This document shows, in pieces, positions 1 through 7,004 of a DNA stretch of 12,486 bases. Source of the DNA: Bacteroidales bacterium (lineage in GTDB: Bacteria > Bacteroidota > Bacteroidia > Bacteroidales > UBA932); assembly GCA_017509375.1 (NCBI GenBank), contig JAFWPT010000029.1:1-12486 (forward strand), read 5' to 3'. The position numbers and the translations under genes were made by a program. The notes beneath the pieces are model-generated. The model was not told the origin of the DNA. It made no database searches and was given only the letters and a program-made list of their open reading frames with translations. Positions within the stretch are counted from its first letter, which is position 1, and each line of letters begins with the position of its first letter.

Positions 1-1
1 C

Positions 2-505
2 TCGGCTATGGACAGCGGCAATTACAGCATTACTTACGAAGAAGGGGAGGTTCACTATATGGCCAAGGCGGCGATGTCCAGCTCCGAGCACCGCCTTCAG
101 CCGGGTGTCCGTATGTACTATGCCCCTGAGAATGAGGAGCCTTATTCTTTTGTGACCGATCCCCGCCGCGTGCAGCAGATTCTCATAAATCTGCTTACCA
201 ATGCCTGCAAGCATACTAAAAACGGGGAAATCAAGCTTGCCAGCTCTCTCAGCGAGATTCCCGGCTTCGTGACATATTCCGTAACCGACACCGGCAGCGG
301 AGTTCCTCCCGACCAGTCGGAAAGGATCTTCGAGCGCTTTACCAAACTGGATGATTTTGTGCAAGGAACCGGCCTTGGCCTGAGCATCTGCAGGGATATA
401 GCCGGCCGGATGGGCGCAAAAGTCTATCTTGACACTACTTATACCGGCGGCGGTGCCCGCTTCGTGCTAGCCCTTCCAATTAATCCTCGGAAAACCCGGC
501 AATGA
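2..505 (+). CDS. Sensor histidine kinase, C-terminal ATPase part (5'-truncated by window)
   Basis: The reading frame is open from the first bases of the window, so the true start and the sensor and DHp domains lie upstream. What remains is a HATPase_c domain. Counting from the Met at base 8, the N box is NLLTNACKH (61-69), the G1 box DTGSGVP (94-100), the F box around ERIFERF (105-111) and the G2 box GTGLGLS (120-126). All ATP-binding motifs are intact, so this should be an active kinase that phosphorylates a conserved His in its missing half and passes phosphate to a receiver. The protein ends right after the ATPase fold, with no attached receiver or HTH domain in the visible part. Its TGA overlaps the next ATG (ATGA), suggesting translational coupling. 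The likely partner is the stand-alone receiver at 1794-2213. The family is clear; the signal sensed is unknown. Confidence 0.93.
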   Translation, partial: SAMDSGNYSITYEEGEVHYMAKAAMSSSEHRLQPGVRMYYAPENEEPYSFVTDPRRVQQILINLLTNACKHTKNGEIKLASSLSEIPGFVTYSVTDTGSGVPPDQSERIFERFTKLDDFVQGTGLGLSICRDIAGRMGAKVYLDTTYTGGGARFVLALPINPRKTRQ

Positions 506-1782
506 AACGTTTAGTACTGGTTTTGGTTATTTTCCTGTGCCCTGCCATTTGCGCCGTGGCCCAGAATAATCCTTATAAAATAGATGACGAGTGCTTTGTG
601 CATTTTACCGCAGCGGAGCATTCGGTGGATGACTTTTTCACGGATGCCTTCGAAACGGCACAGCAGCTCCTCCTGGAAACCTCACTGCGCAAGAAGGATA
701 CTAAGGCCCAGACACTGTACTATGTGGAACAACTCAAGCATACTTCGCATCAAGCGCAGTTCGAAAGGAGCCAGAACCATGAATCCTGGGACAGACAGGG
801 ATGGAACGCCAAGGTGGATGATGATAAGGAGACCCTCCAGAGGGTAGCAAAGGCGACCGGCTACATGCAGTATTATTACTACGCCACCGAGATGTGTCAG
901 ACCTATTATTACAACACCTCGCAGGACATAGTTGCAAAGACGATGCTGCAGAACATGATGTCAGAAGCGAGAGAAACCGGCGACGAATACGGTTTGTGGA
1001 AGTCTTTGATGTATCTGGGAAAGCTGTACCAGCGGATAAACGACAAGTACAGCACGCAGAAAATCCTTCTTGAGGTAGTACGTATTCACGAGACCACCCA
1101 GGACCCCATGATACATCGGCAGAGCATGGCCGTCCAGTATTGCGAACTTGCTTGTACCTATCCGGTCGCTTCCGATTCCGCCAGGCTATTCTATATCAGG
1201 GCGGAGCAGAGCTGTGCTACCAAACTGGATACGATGCGTGTCAACTACTTCAAAGCCCAGCTTGCGGCATGGGACGGGAATATTGCCGAGTATCGCAAGA
1301 ATAAAGAATACTGTCTCTCAATGGCGCCGTTCACCAAGGTCATACGCGGCGGAGACATCTGCTTCGAGTGCATTGACGCTCTTTTGGACGGTAAGTCCGC
1401 TAAAGTGATAAGCGGCCTGACTGCAGAGCTGCATCCGGGGGAGCAGCCAGTGTTCATTTACAGTTTCGCCGGGAAACTCGGCCGCTGGGAGATAGCGGCA
1501 CCGCTTATGGACAAGCAAGTAAACCGTCTGTACAGCAGTATTTACACGACCAACAGCCAGCATCTCGAAGAGACGGCGGCTCAATACGGCAATCACAGGC
1601 TGTCGGCGGACCTCGCACAGGCTTCCAGAAAAGTAACCCGTATCACAGTTCTGGTAGCCGTGCTGCTTACCATTTTGCTGGTCGTCGCCTTGCTGGTGGC
1701 GCTCAGGCACCTGCATTCTTTCAAGCGGGCTTACACTAAAGATGAGGCCCTGATTGCCGTAATGAAAGAAAAGAACAAGTAA
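502..1782 (+). CDS. Exported repeat-rich sensor-like protein with one C-terminal TM helix, no kinase domain
   Basis: A 426-aa protein of unknown function. Residues 1-20 form a Sec signal peptide ending AVA before QNN, so cleavage by signal peptidase I is likely. Residues 21-380 are mostly helical, rich in Tyr and charge, with TPR-like helix pairs (for example about 160-200), and should be periplasmic. A strong hydrophobic helix follows at about 381-401, then a basic cytoplasmic tail of only about 25 residues. The layout (signal peptide, helical-repeat sensor, TM) is that of many Bacteroidales sensor kinases, but no DHp or ATPase domain follows. The start overlaps the upstream kinase stop (ATGA), and the receiver gene begins 11 nt after its stop. 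I infer a periplasmic sensing or scaffold subunit working with that kinase. Comparison with the Bacteroidales sensor families DUF5112 and DUF5113 would be the first test; I cannot confirm membership by eye. Confidence 0.85.
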   Translation: MKRLVLVLVIFLCPAICAVAQNNPYKIDDECFVHFTAAEHSVDDFFTDAFETAQQLLLETSLRKKDTKAQTLYYVEQLKHTSHQAQFERSQNHESWDRQGWNAKVDDDKETLQRVAKATGYMQYYYYATEMCQTYYYNTSQDIVAKTMLQNMMSEARETGDEYGLWKSLMYLGKLYQRINDKYSTQKILLEVVRIHETTQDPMIHRQSMAVQYCELACTYPVASDSARLFYIRAEQSCATKLDTMRVNYFKAQLAAWDGNIAEYRKNKEYCLSMAPFTKVIRGGDICFECIDALLDGKSAKVISGLTAELHPGEQPVFIYSFAGKLGRWEIAAPLMDKQVNRLYSSIYTTNSQHLEETAAQYGNHRLSADLAQASRKVTRITVLVAVLLTILLVVALLVALRHLHSFKRAYTKDEALIAVMKEKNK

Positions 1783-1793
1783 AACTAACCTAT

Positions 1794-2213
1794 ATGACAC
1801 CGATTTACGCTCAAGACCACGATTTTTCCAAGTACAATGTTCTTGCTGTGGACGACGTTCCCCTGAATCTGCTGCTCGTTACCAAAATGTTGTCGAAATT
1901 CAATTTCCAGCTCAGGACGGCGGCCAACGGCCGTCAGGCGCTGGATGCAGTCGCCGAACAGAAGCCGGACTTGATACTTCTGGACTTGATGATGCCCGAA
2001 ATAGATGGCTTCGAAGTCATCCGGCGCCTGCGTGAGGATGCTTCGACTGCTGATATCCAGATAGTTATCCTGAGTGCCTTGAACTCCAACGAAGATGTAG
2101 TCAAGGGCTTCAATCTTGGGGCCAACGACTTTATCATGAAGCCTATCATCATGGAGAAGCTGCTGACCTGCGTTGTCAACCAACTTCAGATAGCCGAATC
2201 AAAGAAGCAGTAA
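1794..2213 (+). CDS. Stand-alone response regulator receiver (CheY/Spo0F-like)
   Basis: A 139-aa single-domain receiver. The acidic pair D20-D21 (AVDD), the phosphoacceptor D64 in LILLDLMMPEIDG, the switch S94 (VILSAL) and K116 (MKP) are all present and correctly spaced, so it should accept phosphate from a His kinase. After the last helix only a short polar tail (SKKQ) remains, so there is no DNA-binding or enzymatic output domain. Such proteins act through protein contacts or as phosphorelay intermediates. It lies 11 nt after one membrane sensor-like gene and directly abuts the next, inside a co-directional cluster that begins with a histidine kinase, which is its probable donor. The output partner is not visible here; the membrane proteins beside it are candidates by context only. 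Confidence 0.93.
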   Translation: MTPIYAQDHDFSKYNVLAVDDVPLNLLLVTKMLSKFNFQLRTAANGRQALDAVAEQKPDLILLDLMMPEIDGFEVIRRLREDASTADIQIVILSALNSNEDVVKGFNLGANDFIMKPIIMEKLLTCVVNQLQIAESKKQ

Positions 2214-3524
2214 GTGAAAAGGCTCATCATACTCTTGCCCGCCCTCCTGCTGTGCCTGCTGTTGCAGGCGCAGATTGTAAATCGTCTCAATGTGGACAGT
2301 GATACTTTCGAGCGGTATGCATGGGGCAGGATGCAGGCGTATAATTCCGAGAATCTGCCTCTTGCCGACTCCCTCTACAAAGAAGGCGTCACGAGGGACA
2401 ACTTCCGCTACAAGTGCCTGGGCCTCTCCCTGGAGTTCCCGGTGCGTTTTGCTTTGGGGGAATATGAGCGTATGGATGAAGCTGTCGCGGAAATAAAGGC
2501 GTTAACCGTTGAGAGGAAGGATGTCCGTTCCTTCTATTATCTCACCCTGCACGAGTATTGCCAGTATCTGGTCCTGATCGGGCGGGTGTCCGACGCCATG
2601 CTCGAAGCCCGTGATATGCAGAGAATCGCCTCCTCCGAAGAGAGTCCCATGGGCAGAATGTATGCCTGTCGTATTCTCGGCCTTATCCACAGCTACCGGG
2701 ACAATCATTATCTGGCAGTCAGCTATTTTGAGAAGGCGATAGGCTATTGCAAGGAAGCCCGCCAGGAGCAGGATCTGCCCAATTTGTATATACAGATAGC
2801 CCAGGAAAACGTAAAGATGCACGATTTTCCGGCCGCGGAACAGTATTGTGCCCTTGCTGAGGAGTTTCAGGAGTTTTCTTATGCAGTCAAGCTGAAGTGC
2901 CGTATGACCCGGGCCTACCTGTATTACGAGGAAGGCCAGACAGACCAATTCTGGAGTTATTATAACCTTCTGGTAGAGGACAAACGCTATCCCCACCAGA
3001 CCGACATCGACGCCAGGCGCACGCTGGATATCTGCTACCTGCATTCAAGGGGCCTTCTTGACGAGGCCCTGTCATTATCCGATTCGCTTGGTACTTCAAG
3101 GGCGCGACTCGAGCAGAAACATGTGCTTTTTGCCGACAAAGGGGATTTCGGGAACGCATATTTCAGTATTTCCGGTCTCATGTCGGAGAAGGATTCGCTG
3201 TACATTAAAGTGCAGAACGAAGACCTTGCCATTCTGGATGCAGAACTCAACAATGCCCAGTTGAGGGAAGATGCCCAGAGACTCAAGGCACAGAACCAGA
3301 TTACCATTCTAGTCGGTTTCCTGATAATGTTCGCCATTGCGTTCTTCTCCATCATCGTGCAGCAATGGCGGCTGAGGGAAAATCTGGATCTGATGAAACG
3401 CCGCAACGCGGAAATACTTAGTGCCCGCAGGGCATATCAAAGGGCCCTGGATTCCAAGGAGTCGGAGAACTCTATGAAAATCAAAATTCTGCAAAACCGA
3501 AAAACGTCAACCATCAAGTTATGA
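2214..3524 (+). CDS. Exported TPR-type sensor-like protein with TM helix and coiled-coil tail, no kinase domain
   Basis: A 436-aa protein of unknown exact function. The GTG start at 2214 directly follows the receiver's TAA. It is chosen because it alone gives the signal peptide (KRLIILLPALLLCLLLQAQ); the next in-frame Met is at residue 40. Residues 21-330 are helical repeats; the stretch at about 148-182, with LAVSYFEKAIGYCKEA, is TPR-like. A coiled-coil segment (about 327-360, rich in A, L, E, Q and R) leads into one TM helix at about 363-382, then a second charged coiled coil (about 385-426). This is the usual sensor-linker-TM-linker order of Bacteroidales TPR histidine kinases, but the frame ends at about 436 without an H box or ATPase domain. 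It shares architecture with the gene at 502-1782 and could be its paralogue or heteromeric partner. The 3' end overlaps the next start by 4 nt. Confidence 0.86.
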   Translation: MKRLIILLPALLLCLLLQAQIVNRLNVDSDTFERYAWGRMQAYNSENLPLADSLYKEGVTRDNFRYKCLGLSLEFPVRFALGEYERMDEAVAEIKALTVERKDVRSFYYLTLHEYCQYLVLIGRVSDAMLEARDMQRIASSEESPMGRMYACRILGLIHSYRDNHYLAVSYFEKAIGYCKEARQEQDLPNLYIQIAQENVKMHDFPAAEQYCALAEEFQEFSYAVKLKCRMTRAYLYYEEGQTDQFWSYYNLLVEDKRYPHQTDIDARRTLDICYLHSRGLLDEALSLSDSLGTSRARLEQKHVLFADKGDFGNAYFSISGLMSEKDSLYIKVQNEDLAILDAELNNAQLREDAQRLKAQNQITILVGFLIMFAIAFFSIIVQQWRLRENLDLMKRRNAEILSARRAYQRALDSKESENSMKIKILQNRKTSTIKL

Positions 3525-3943
3525 AGCTTTCCTCTCTTATAAAGCATCACAGGCACGAGCTTATTGCTCTTCTGCTGTTTTTTGTCGGCGGAACGCTCGG
3601 CATGCTCGGACTTATCCAGCGTGTTCCGCTGGTGCTCGGAATAATCGGAATCGTAATTCTGGCCTCCGGTATGTTTTACTACTGCCTGCACTACAGCTCG
3701 GAAAAAGTGTATAAAGATTACTATAAGGAGAGTTACGATATAGAGCATGACACCATAGAAGAGGAAATCCGAAAGTCTATGGTCTATCATCGCTATCAGG
3801 AGGCCGTAATCAACCGTTACGAAAGCGCATGCCGCGACCTTGGCCTGTCCGAAGAGCAAAAAGACTGGCTTCTGGCGCTACTTATGGAAGAAAAAAACAA
3901 AGTTGATGAAGAACTGAAGGCCCAAGGTGGTGGATATATTTAG
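3521..3943 (+). CDS. Small two-helix inner-membrane protein, unknown function
   Basis: A 140-aa protein that I do not recognise. The first 12 residues are basic (KLSSLIKHHRHE), followed by two hydrophobic helices at about 14-32 and 36-55 joined by a very short turn (IQR), which suggests an inner-membrane hairpin with both ends in the cytoplasm. The remaining 85 residues are soluble, strongly charged and predicted helical, including a run with EEEIRK and an amphipathic C-terminal helix (about 108-134). The ATG lies within the previous gene's terminal ATGA, so translation is probably coupled. As the last gene of the kinase/receiver cluster it may be an accessory or output component, but this rests on position only. 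Confidence 0.8.
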   Translation: MKLSSLIKHHRHELIALLLFFVGGTLGMLGLIQRVPLVLGIIGIVILASGMFYYCLHYSSEKVYKDYYKESYDIEHDTIEEEIRKSMVYHRYQEAVINRYESACRDLGLSEEQKDWLLALLMEEKNKVDEELKAQGGGYI

Positions 3944-3952
3944 TTTTTGTTT

Positions 3953-3960
3953 TATATTTG
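3953..3960 (+). promoter_or_regulatory. Candidate Bacteroidota -7 element upstream of the fimbrillin-like gene
   Basis: TATATTTG matches the Bacteroidota primary-sigma consensus TAnnTTTG and lies 23 nt before the ATG at 3984, in a short AT-rich gap. No TTTG is found at the usual -33 spacing (one occurs too close, at 3946-3949), so the promoter is incomplete by consensus. It would give the lipoprotein its own transcript, although no terminator separates it from the upstream operon. Confidence 0.4.
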
Positions 3961-3983
3961 CAGACTAACGGATTCCATACCTT

Positions 3984-5078
3984 ATGAACATTAGCCGACT
4001 TTTATCCCGAGTGATTGTCCTCACAGCCGTTTTCGCCGCATCTTCCTGCGTCGATTCCCTAGACACATCGTCACCCGCGGACAAGCAGCGCAAGGTAAAC
4101 TTTGATGTGCTGGTTACACGTGACGGTCAGACCATATCTTCAGAGAGAAGGGGAGTTATGACAAAAAACAGCCCCTTGGTGGAAGAGTCTGAAAAGACCA
4201 GTACCATGAATACCGATATTCCGTTCGGCCTCATGGGAATAGATGACGATACTTATGCACTGCTCGTAGATAATGCCAAGGTCGGCCAAAGCGGAGGTTC
4301 ATACAGCACATTCCTTGACCCTTCCCGCTGGTCGGAAATGGGAACGAGCGCCATTGCTTTCAGTGCGTATTACCCGTATGTGAGTTCGGTCAATTACAGC
4401 CAGGATCTTGTGTCCTACGTTATCCCGTATTCCGTGGAAGACACCGACGCCGGCCCCCTGGTTTCCAAGACGGTCAAGATGGCCGTGGCGCTGCTGAATA
4501 TGGTTCCGCTTGAATTCCAGCATATTACGAACGATATCGGGTATCGAATCTGCGATATTACCCCTATGCCGGAGCTTCAGGGCCTAGTGCATCTTAAAAA
4601 GATGACGGCGTATAACGTGGCGTCTGCCGGAGTATTCGTGAACGACCTTGCACGCAACACCGGTTTGTGGCGTCATCAGGGCTACTACAGGGATGTGGTG
4701 ATTTTCGAGGGGGACGCCAAAGTCGGCGTGGGTTCAAGCAATGAGAAGTTTGTGGGCTACGATTCTTTGGAAGACCACATGGCTACTTCGCACCGCTATT
4801 ATTCCGTGCCCGATGAAATAGTTATGGGCAAGCAGTATGTGGAGGTAGTGTACGATATAGACGGCTTCACTCTCAACGGATTCGATTATCCCCCGCTCAA
4901 AAACCAGGTGGCAAGGTTCATGCTTTACGGCCTTCTGCCCGACAATGTTTTCGTATATGGCAAGCAATATACTTTCCACGTAGGAATCGACCTGAGTACC
5001 GTATATTCGGAAATATGCTTTACCGCCAGCGTATCAGGCTGGGAGAACAGCATTTACGAAAACAATGATGAATTCTGA
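3984..5078 (+). CDS. Fimbrillin-family (Mfa-like) outer-membrane lipoprotein
   Basis: A 364-aa predicted lipoprotein. The signal peptide ends in a lipobox-like AASSC with the acylated Cys at 22, followed by an acidic, Ser/Thr-rich linker. Three features recur in Bacteroidales fimbrillin-like proteins: FSAYYPY (126-132), LEFQH followed by a beta-strand stretch (176-190), and a C-terminal strand ICFTASVSGW (344-353) after KQYTFHVGIDL. The family (Pfam Mfa_like_1) includes structural and tip subunits of type V pili, which reach the surface as lipoproteins; an Arg-Arg at 55-56 could be a processing site, but this is speculative. It is a single gene, not a full pilus operon in this window, so it may be a minor subunit or an unrelated surface lipoprotein. 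It has a candidate promoter of its own and follows the signalling operon in the same direction. Confidence 0.82.
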   Translation: MNISRLLSRVIVLTAVFAASSCVDSLDTSSPADKQRKVNFDVLVTRDGQTISSERRGVMTKNSPLVEESEKTSTMNTDIPFGLMGIDDDTYALLVDNAKVGQSGGSYSTFLDPSRWSEMGTSAIAFSAYYPYVSSVNYSQDLVSYVIPYSVEDTDAGPLVSKTVKMAVALLNMVPLEFQHITNDIGYRICDITPMPELQGLVHLKKMTAYNVASAGVFVNDLARNTGLWRHQGYYRDVVIFEGDAKVGVGSSNEKFVGYDSLEDHMATSHRYYSVPDEIVMGKQYVEVVYDIDGFTLNGFDYPPLKNQVARFMLYGLLPDNVFVYGKQYTFHVGIDLSTVYSEICFTASVSGWENSIYENNDEF

Positions 5079-5098
5079 GTCCTGCTGAGCCAGGATTC
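5077..5098. terminator. Hairpin filling the convergent gap; possible bidirectional terminator
   Basis: GAGTCCTG and CAGGATTC can pair (8 bp including one G-U) around the loop CTGAGC. The hairpin starts inside the stop codon of the lipoprotein gene and ends 2 nt before the prmC stop codon, occupying the whole convergent gap. No U tract follows on either strand, so a classical intrinsic terminator is not certain. Confidence 0.35.
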
Positions 5099-5100
5099 CT

Positions 5101-5982
5101 CTATGCCGCTTTCCTGAAGCTGATAAAGCGGTCTTTGCCAAACATATCGCGCCTTATTTCCACCTCTTCCAGGCCTGAGTCCCGGAACAGGGCGGCCGTG
5201 TCTTCGCCGAGGGCTTCGTTTATTTCCGCTATTCCCCAAGCTCCGGGTGCGAGAAAGCGCCTGGCCCACCTGGCTGTGGCGCGGTAGAAGAGCAGCGGGT
5301 CTTCATCCGGAACGAAAAGGGCCAGCCCTGGTTCGTAATCCAGCACGTTGCGCTGCATGGCGGATTTCTCGCTTTCCCGTATATATGGGGGGTTGGCGGT
5401 AATTATGTCGAAGGGGGCTCCTTGCAGCATTTCCGGCAGCTCCAGAATGTCCTGCTGCAGAAACACAGGTGAGTTTTTCCCGTATACTTGGCCGTCGCCC
5501 ATGATGGAAAACGCTTGGCTGCGTGCTACTGCAAGTGCAGGGGCGGAAACATCTATTCCGGTCACCTCTGAGCCTGGGCGCTCCAGGGCAATGGTCCAGG
5601 CAATGCAGCCGCTGCCGGTGAACAGGTCCAGGACGCGGGGCTTCGAGCCGGGTGCCAGGCGGGCCAGCGCCGTAGCAGCAAGCTCTTCCGTCTCGGGCCG
5701 GGGTATAAGCACGTCTGGCGTGACCCTGAAGCGGCGGCCGCAGAACTCCTGCACTCCCGTTATGTATTGAAGCGGCTCACCGCAGGCCATCCTCGATACG
5801 GCGCCGGTCAGGCGCGCAAGATCGGCCCCGGGGATTTGGTATTCCGGCTCTACGATGTGTGTATAACTCTGTGTGCCAAGCACTTCGCCACATAAACGCA
5901 GCACCAGGCTCCGAGCCTCATCGAGAGGATAAAGAGCCTGGAGCTTTTCGATGCTCTCCCGTATAAACTGCGGGAGCAGCAC
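5101..5982 (-). CDS. prmC: Peptide chain release factor N5-glutamine methyltransferase PrmC (HemK)
   Basis: PrmC uses S-adenosylmethionine to methylate the Gln of the GGQ motif in release factors RF1 and RF2 in the cytosol, improving translation termination. The 293 residues carry the family signature: GEPLQYITG (68-76) in the helical N-terminal domain, IPRPETEEL (93-101), the SAM-binding loop DLFTGSG (119-125; Phe replaces the more usual Gly), the catalytic NPPY (197-200) and YEPGLALF (216-223). Length is close to the E. coli protein. The start is GTG at 5982, overlapping the last base of the ddl stop as TAGTG, which implies coupled translation; it is followed at once by a normal PrmC N-terminus. 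Last gene of the pbp-ddl-prmC operon. Confidence 0.95.
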   Translation of the reverse strand: MLLPQFIRESIEKLQALYPLDEARSLVLRLCGEVLGTQSYTHIVEPEYQIPGADLARLTGAVSRMACGEPLQYITGVQEFCGRRFRVTPDVLIPRPETEELAATALARLAPGSKPRVLDLFTGSGCIAWTIALERPGSEVTGIDVSAPALAVARSQAFSIMGDGQVYGKNSPVFLQQDILELPEMLQGAPFDIITANPPYIRESEKSAMQRNVLDYEPGLALFVPDEDPLLFYRATARWARRFLAPGAWGIAEINEALGEDTAALFRDSGLEEVEIRRDMFGKDRFISFRKAA

Positions 5983-6998
5983 TATGAATTCTCTATGATT
6001 ACAGAAATGAAGTCGGTGATGCTCATCCCTGCTTCCCTCACCATCTTAGGCACCAGCGAGGCACTGGTCATGCCCGGGATAGTATTGACTTCCAGGAAGT
6101 ACAAGCCGTCTTCGGCAAGTATGTAGTCCATTCTCACCACGCCTTTGCAGCCGAGGAAGGAATACAGCTCGCAGGTGGTATGCTGCAATTCGGAGGTCTC
6201 CTCTGCAGTGATGGGCGCCGGACAGATTTCATCGCTGTGGCCGTTGTATTTTGCGTCGTAATCGAAGTACTCATTCTCGCTCACGATCTCGATGGGCGGA
6301 AGGGCGCGCACCCCGGTGCCGTCGAAATATGCGGCGCAGGTGAGCTCACGGCCGCTTATGCCCTGTTCCACAAGCACCATTGGATCCTCGGTGAAGGCAT
6401 ACTGGATGGCCTCCTGAAGCTGTGAGGGCTCGGTGACGCGGGTTACGCCGAAACTCGAACCGCCTTGAGTGGGCTTCACGAATACCGGGAACCGGAGGGT
6501 AGCTGCAACCTTCTCGCAAAACGCATCCAGGTTGTCGCCCCGGTGTACGTAGTCGTCCGGGGCACACTTCACTATACCCCTTCCGCGCACGAAAGACTTG
6601 CAGGCATACTTGTCGAACGCCACGGCGCTGGCGAACGCGCTGCAGGAGCTGAAGGGCACGCCGAGCATCTCCAGGTAGCCCTGCATCAGACCATTTTCGC
6701 CCGGGGCTCCATGTTGGACCACATAGGCGAAATCGAATTTCACCTTTTCGCCCAGGACGCTCACCGAGAAGTCGTTCTTGTCTATTTCCGGCCGGGCTCC
6801 TTCGGGGAAGGTGATGCGCATGGAGTTGCGGCGGCGGCAAGCAACGAGCTGCCACACTCCGAAGCGGGCGAATATCTCATATATGTCATATACCCTGTCG
6901 TCTATCGCGGAGGCTACGAATTCTCCGCTCCGGCAAGATACTTCCCACTCGGAAGAATCGCTTCCGTAGATAACTGCAATCGATGTGTACTTACTCAT
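5982..6998 (-). CDS. ddl: D-alanine-D-alanine ligase
   Basis: Ddl joins two D-Ala with ATP in the cytosol; the dipeptide ends the peptidoglycan stem peptide and is later the substrate of the transpeptidase encoded just upstream. Visible motifs of the ATP-grasp family, numbered from the ATG at 6998: SEWEVS (16-21; substrate-binding Glu19), HGAPGENG (96-103), FPVFVKPTQGGSSFGV (170-185) for ATP binding, the omega-loop DYDAKY (246-251), typical of D-Ala-D-Ala rather than Van-type enzymes, and FLEVNTIPGMTS (301-312) with metal-binding and substrate residues. Length 338 aa. A TTG six bases further upstream is also in frame, but ATG at 6998 gives the normal N-terminus. The gap to the pbp stop is 6 nt. 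Confidence 0.95.
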   Translation of the reverse strand: MSKYTSIAVIYGSDSSEWEVSCRSGEFVASAIDDRVYDIYEIFARFGVWQLVACRRRNSMRITFPEGARPEIDKNDFSVSVLGEKVKFDFAYVVQHGAPGENGLMQGYLEMLGVPFSSCSAFASAVAFDKYACKSFVRGRGIVKCAPDDYVHRGDNLDAFCEKVAATLRFPVFVKPTQGGSSFGVTRVTEPSQLQEAIQYAFTEDPMVLVEQGISGRELTCAAYFDGTGVRALPPIEIVSENEYFDYDAKYNGHSDEICPAPITAEETSELQHTTCELYSFLGCKGVVRMDYILAEDGLYFLEVNTIPGMTSASLVPKMVREAGMSITDFISVIIENS

Positions 6999-7004
6999 TG
7001 TCAA

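Noticed and set aside
2502..3044. 180-codon minus-strand frame inside the TPR gene
   Set aside because: Antisense to a coherent signal-peptide/TPR/TM protein; no independent evidence.
3480..3600. Frameshift joining the TPR sensor to the following frame, with HHRHEL read as a kinase H box
   Set aside because: The residues after HHRHEL are a transmembrane helix, not the RTP and helix of a DHp domain; the overlap is a normal ATGA junction.
3944..3983. Rho-independent terminator after the 3521-3943 gene
   Set aside because: There is a T-rich stretch but no stable stem before it.
6999..7004. TTG at 7004 as the ddl start
   Set aside because: It adds only two residues before an ATG that gives the normal Ddl N-terminus; ATG at 6998 is preferred.
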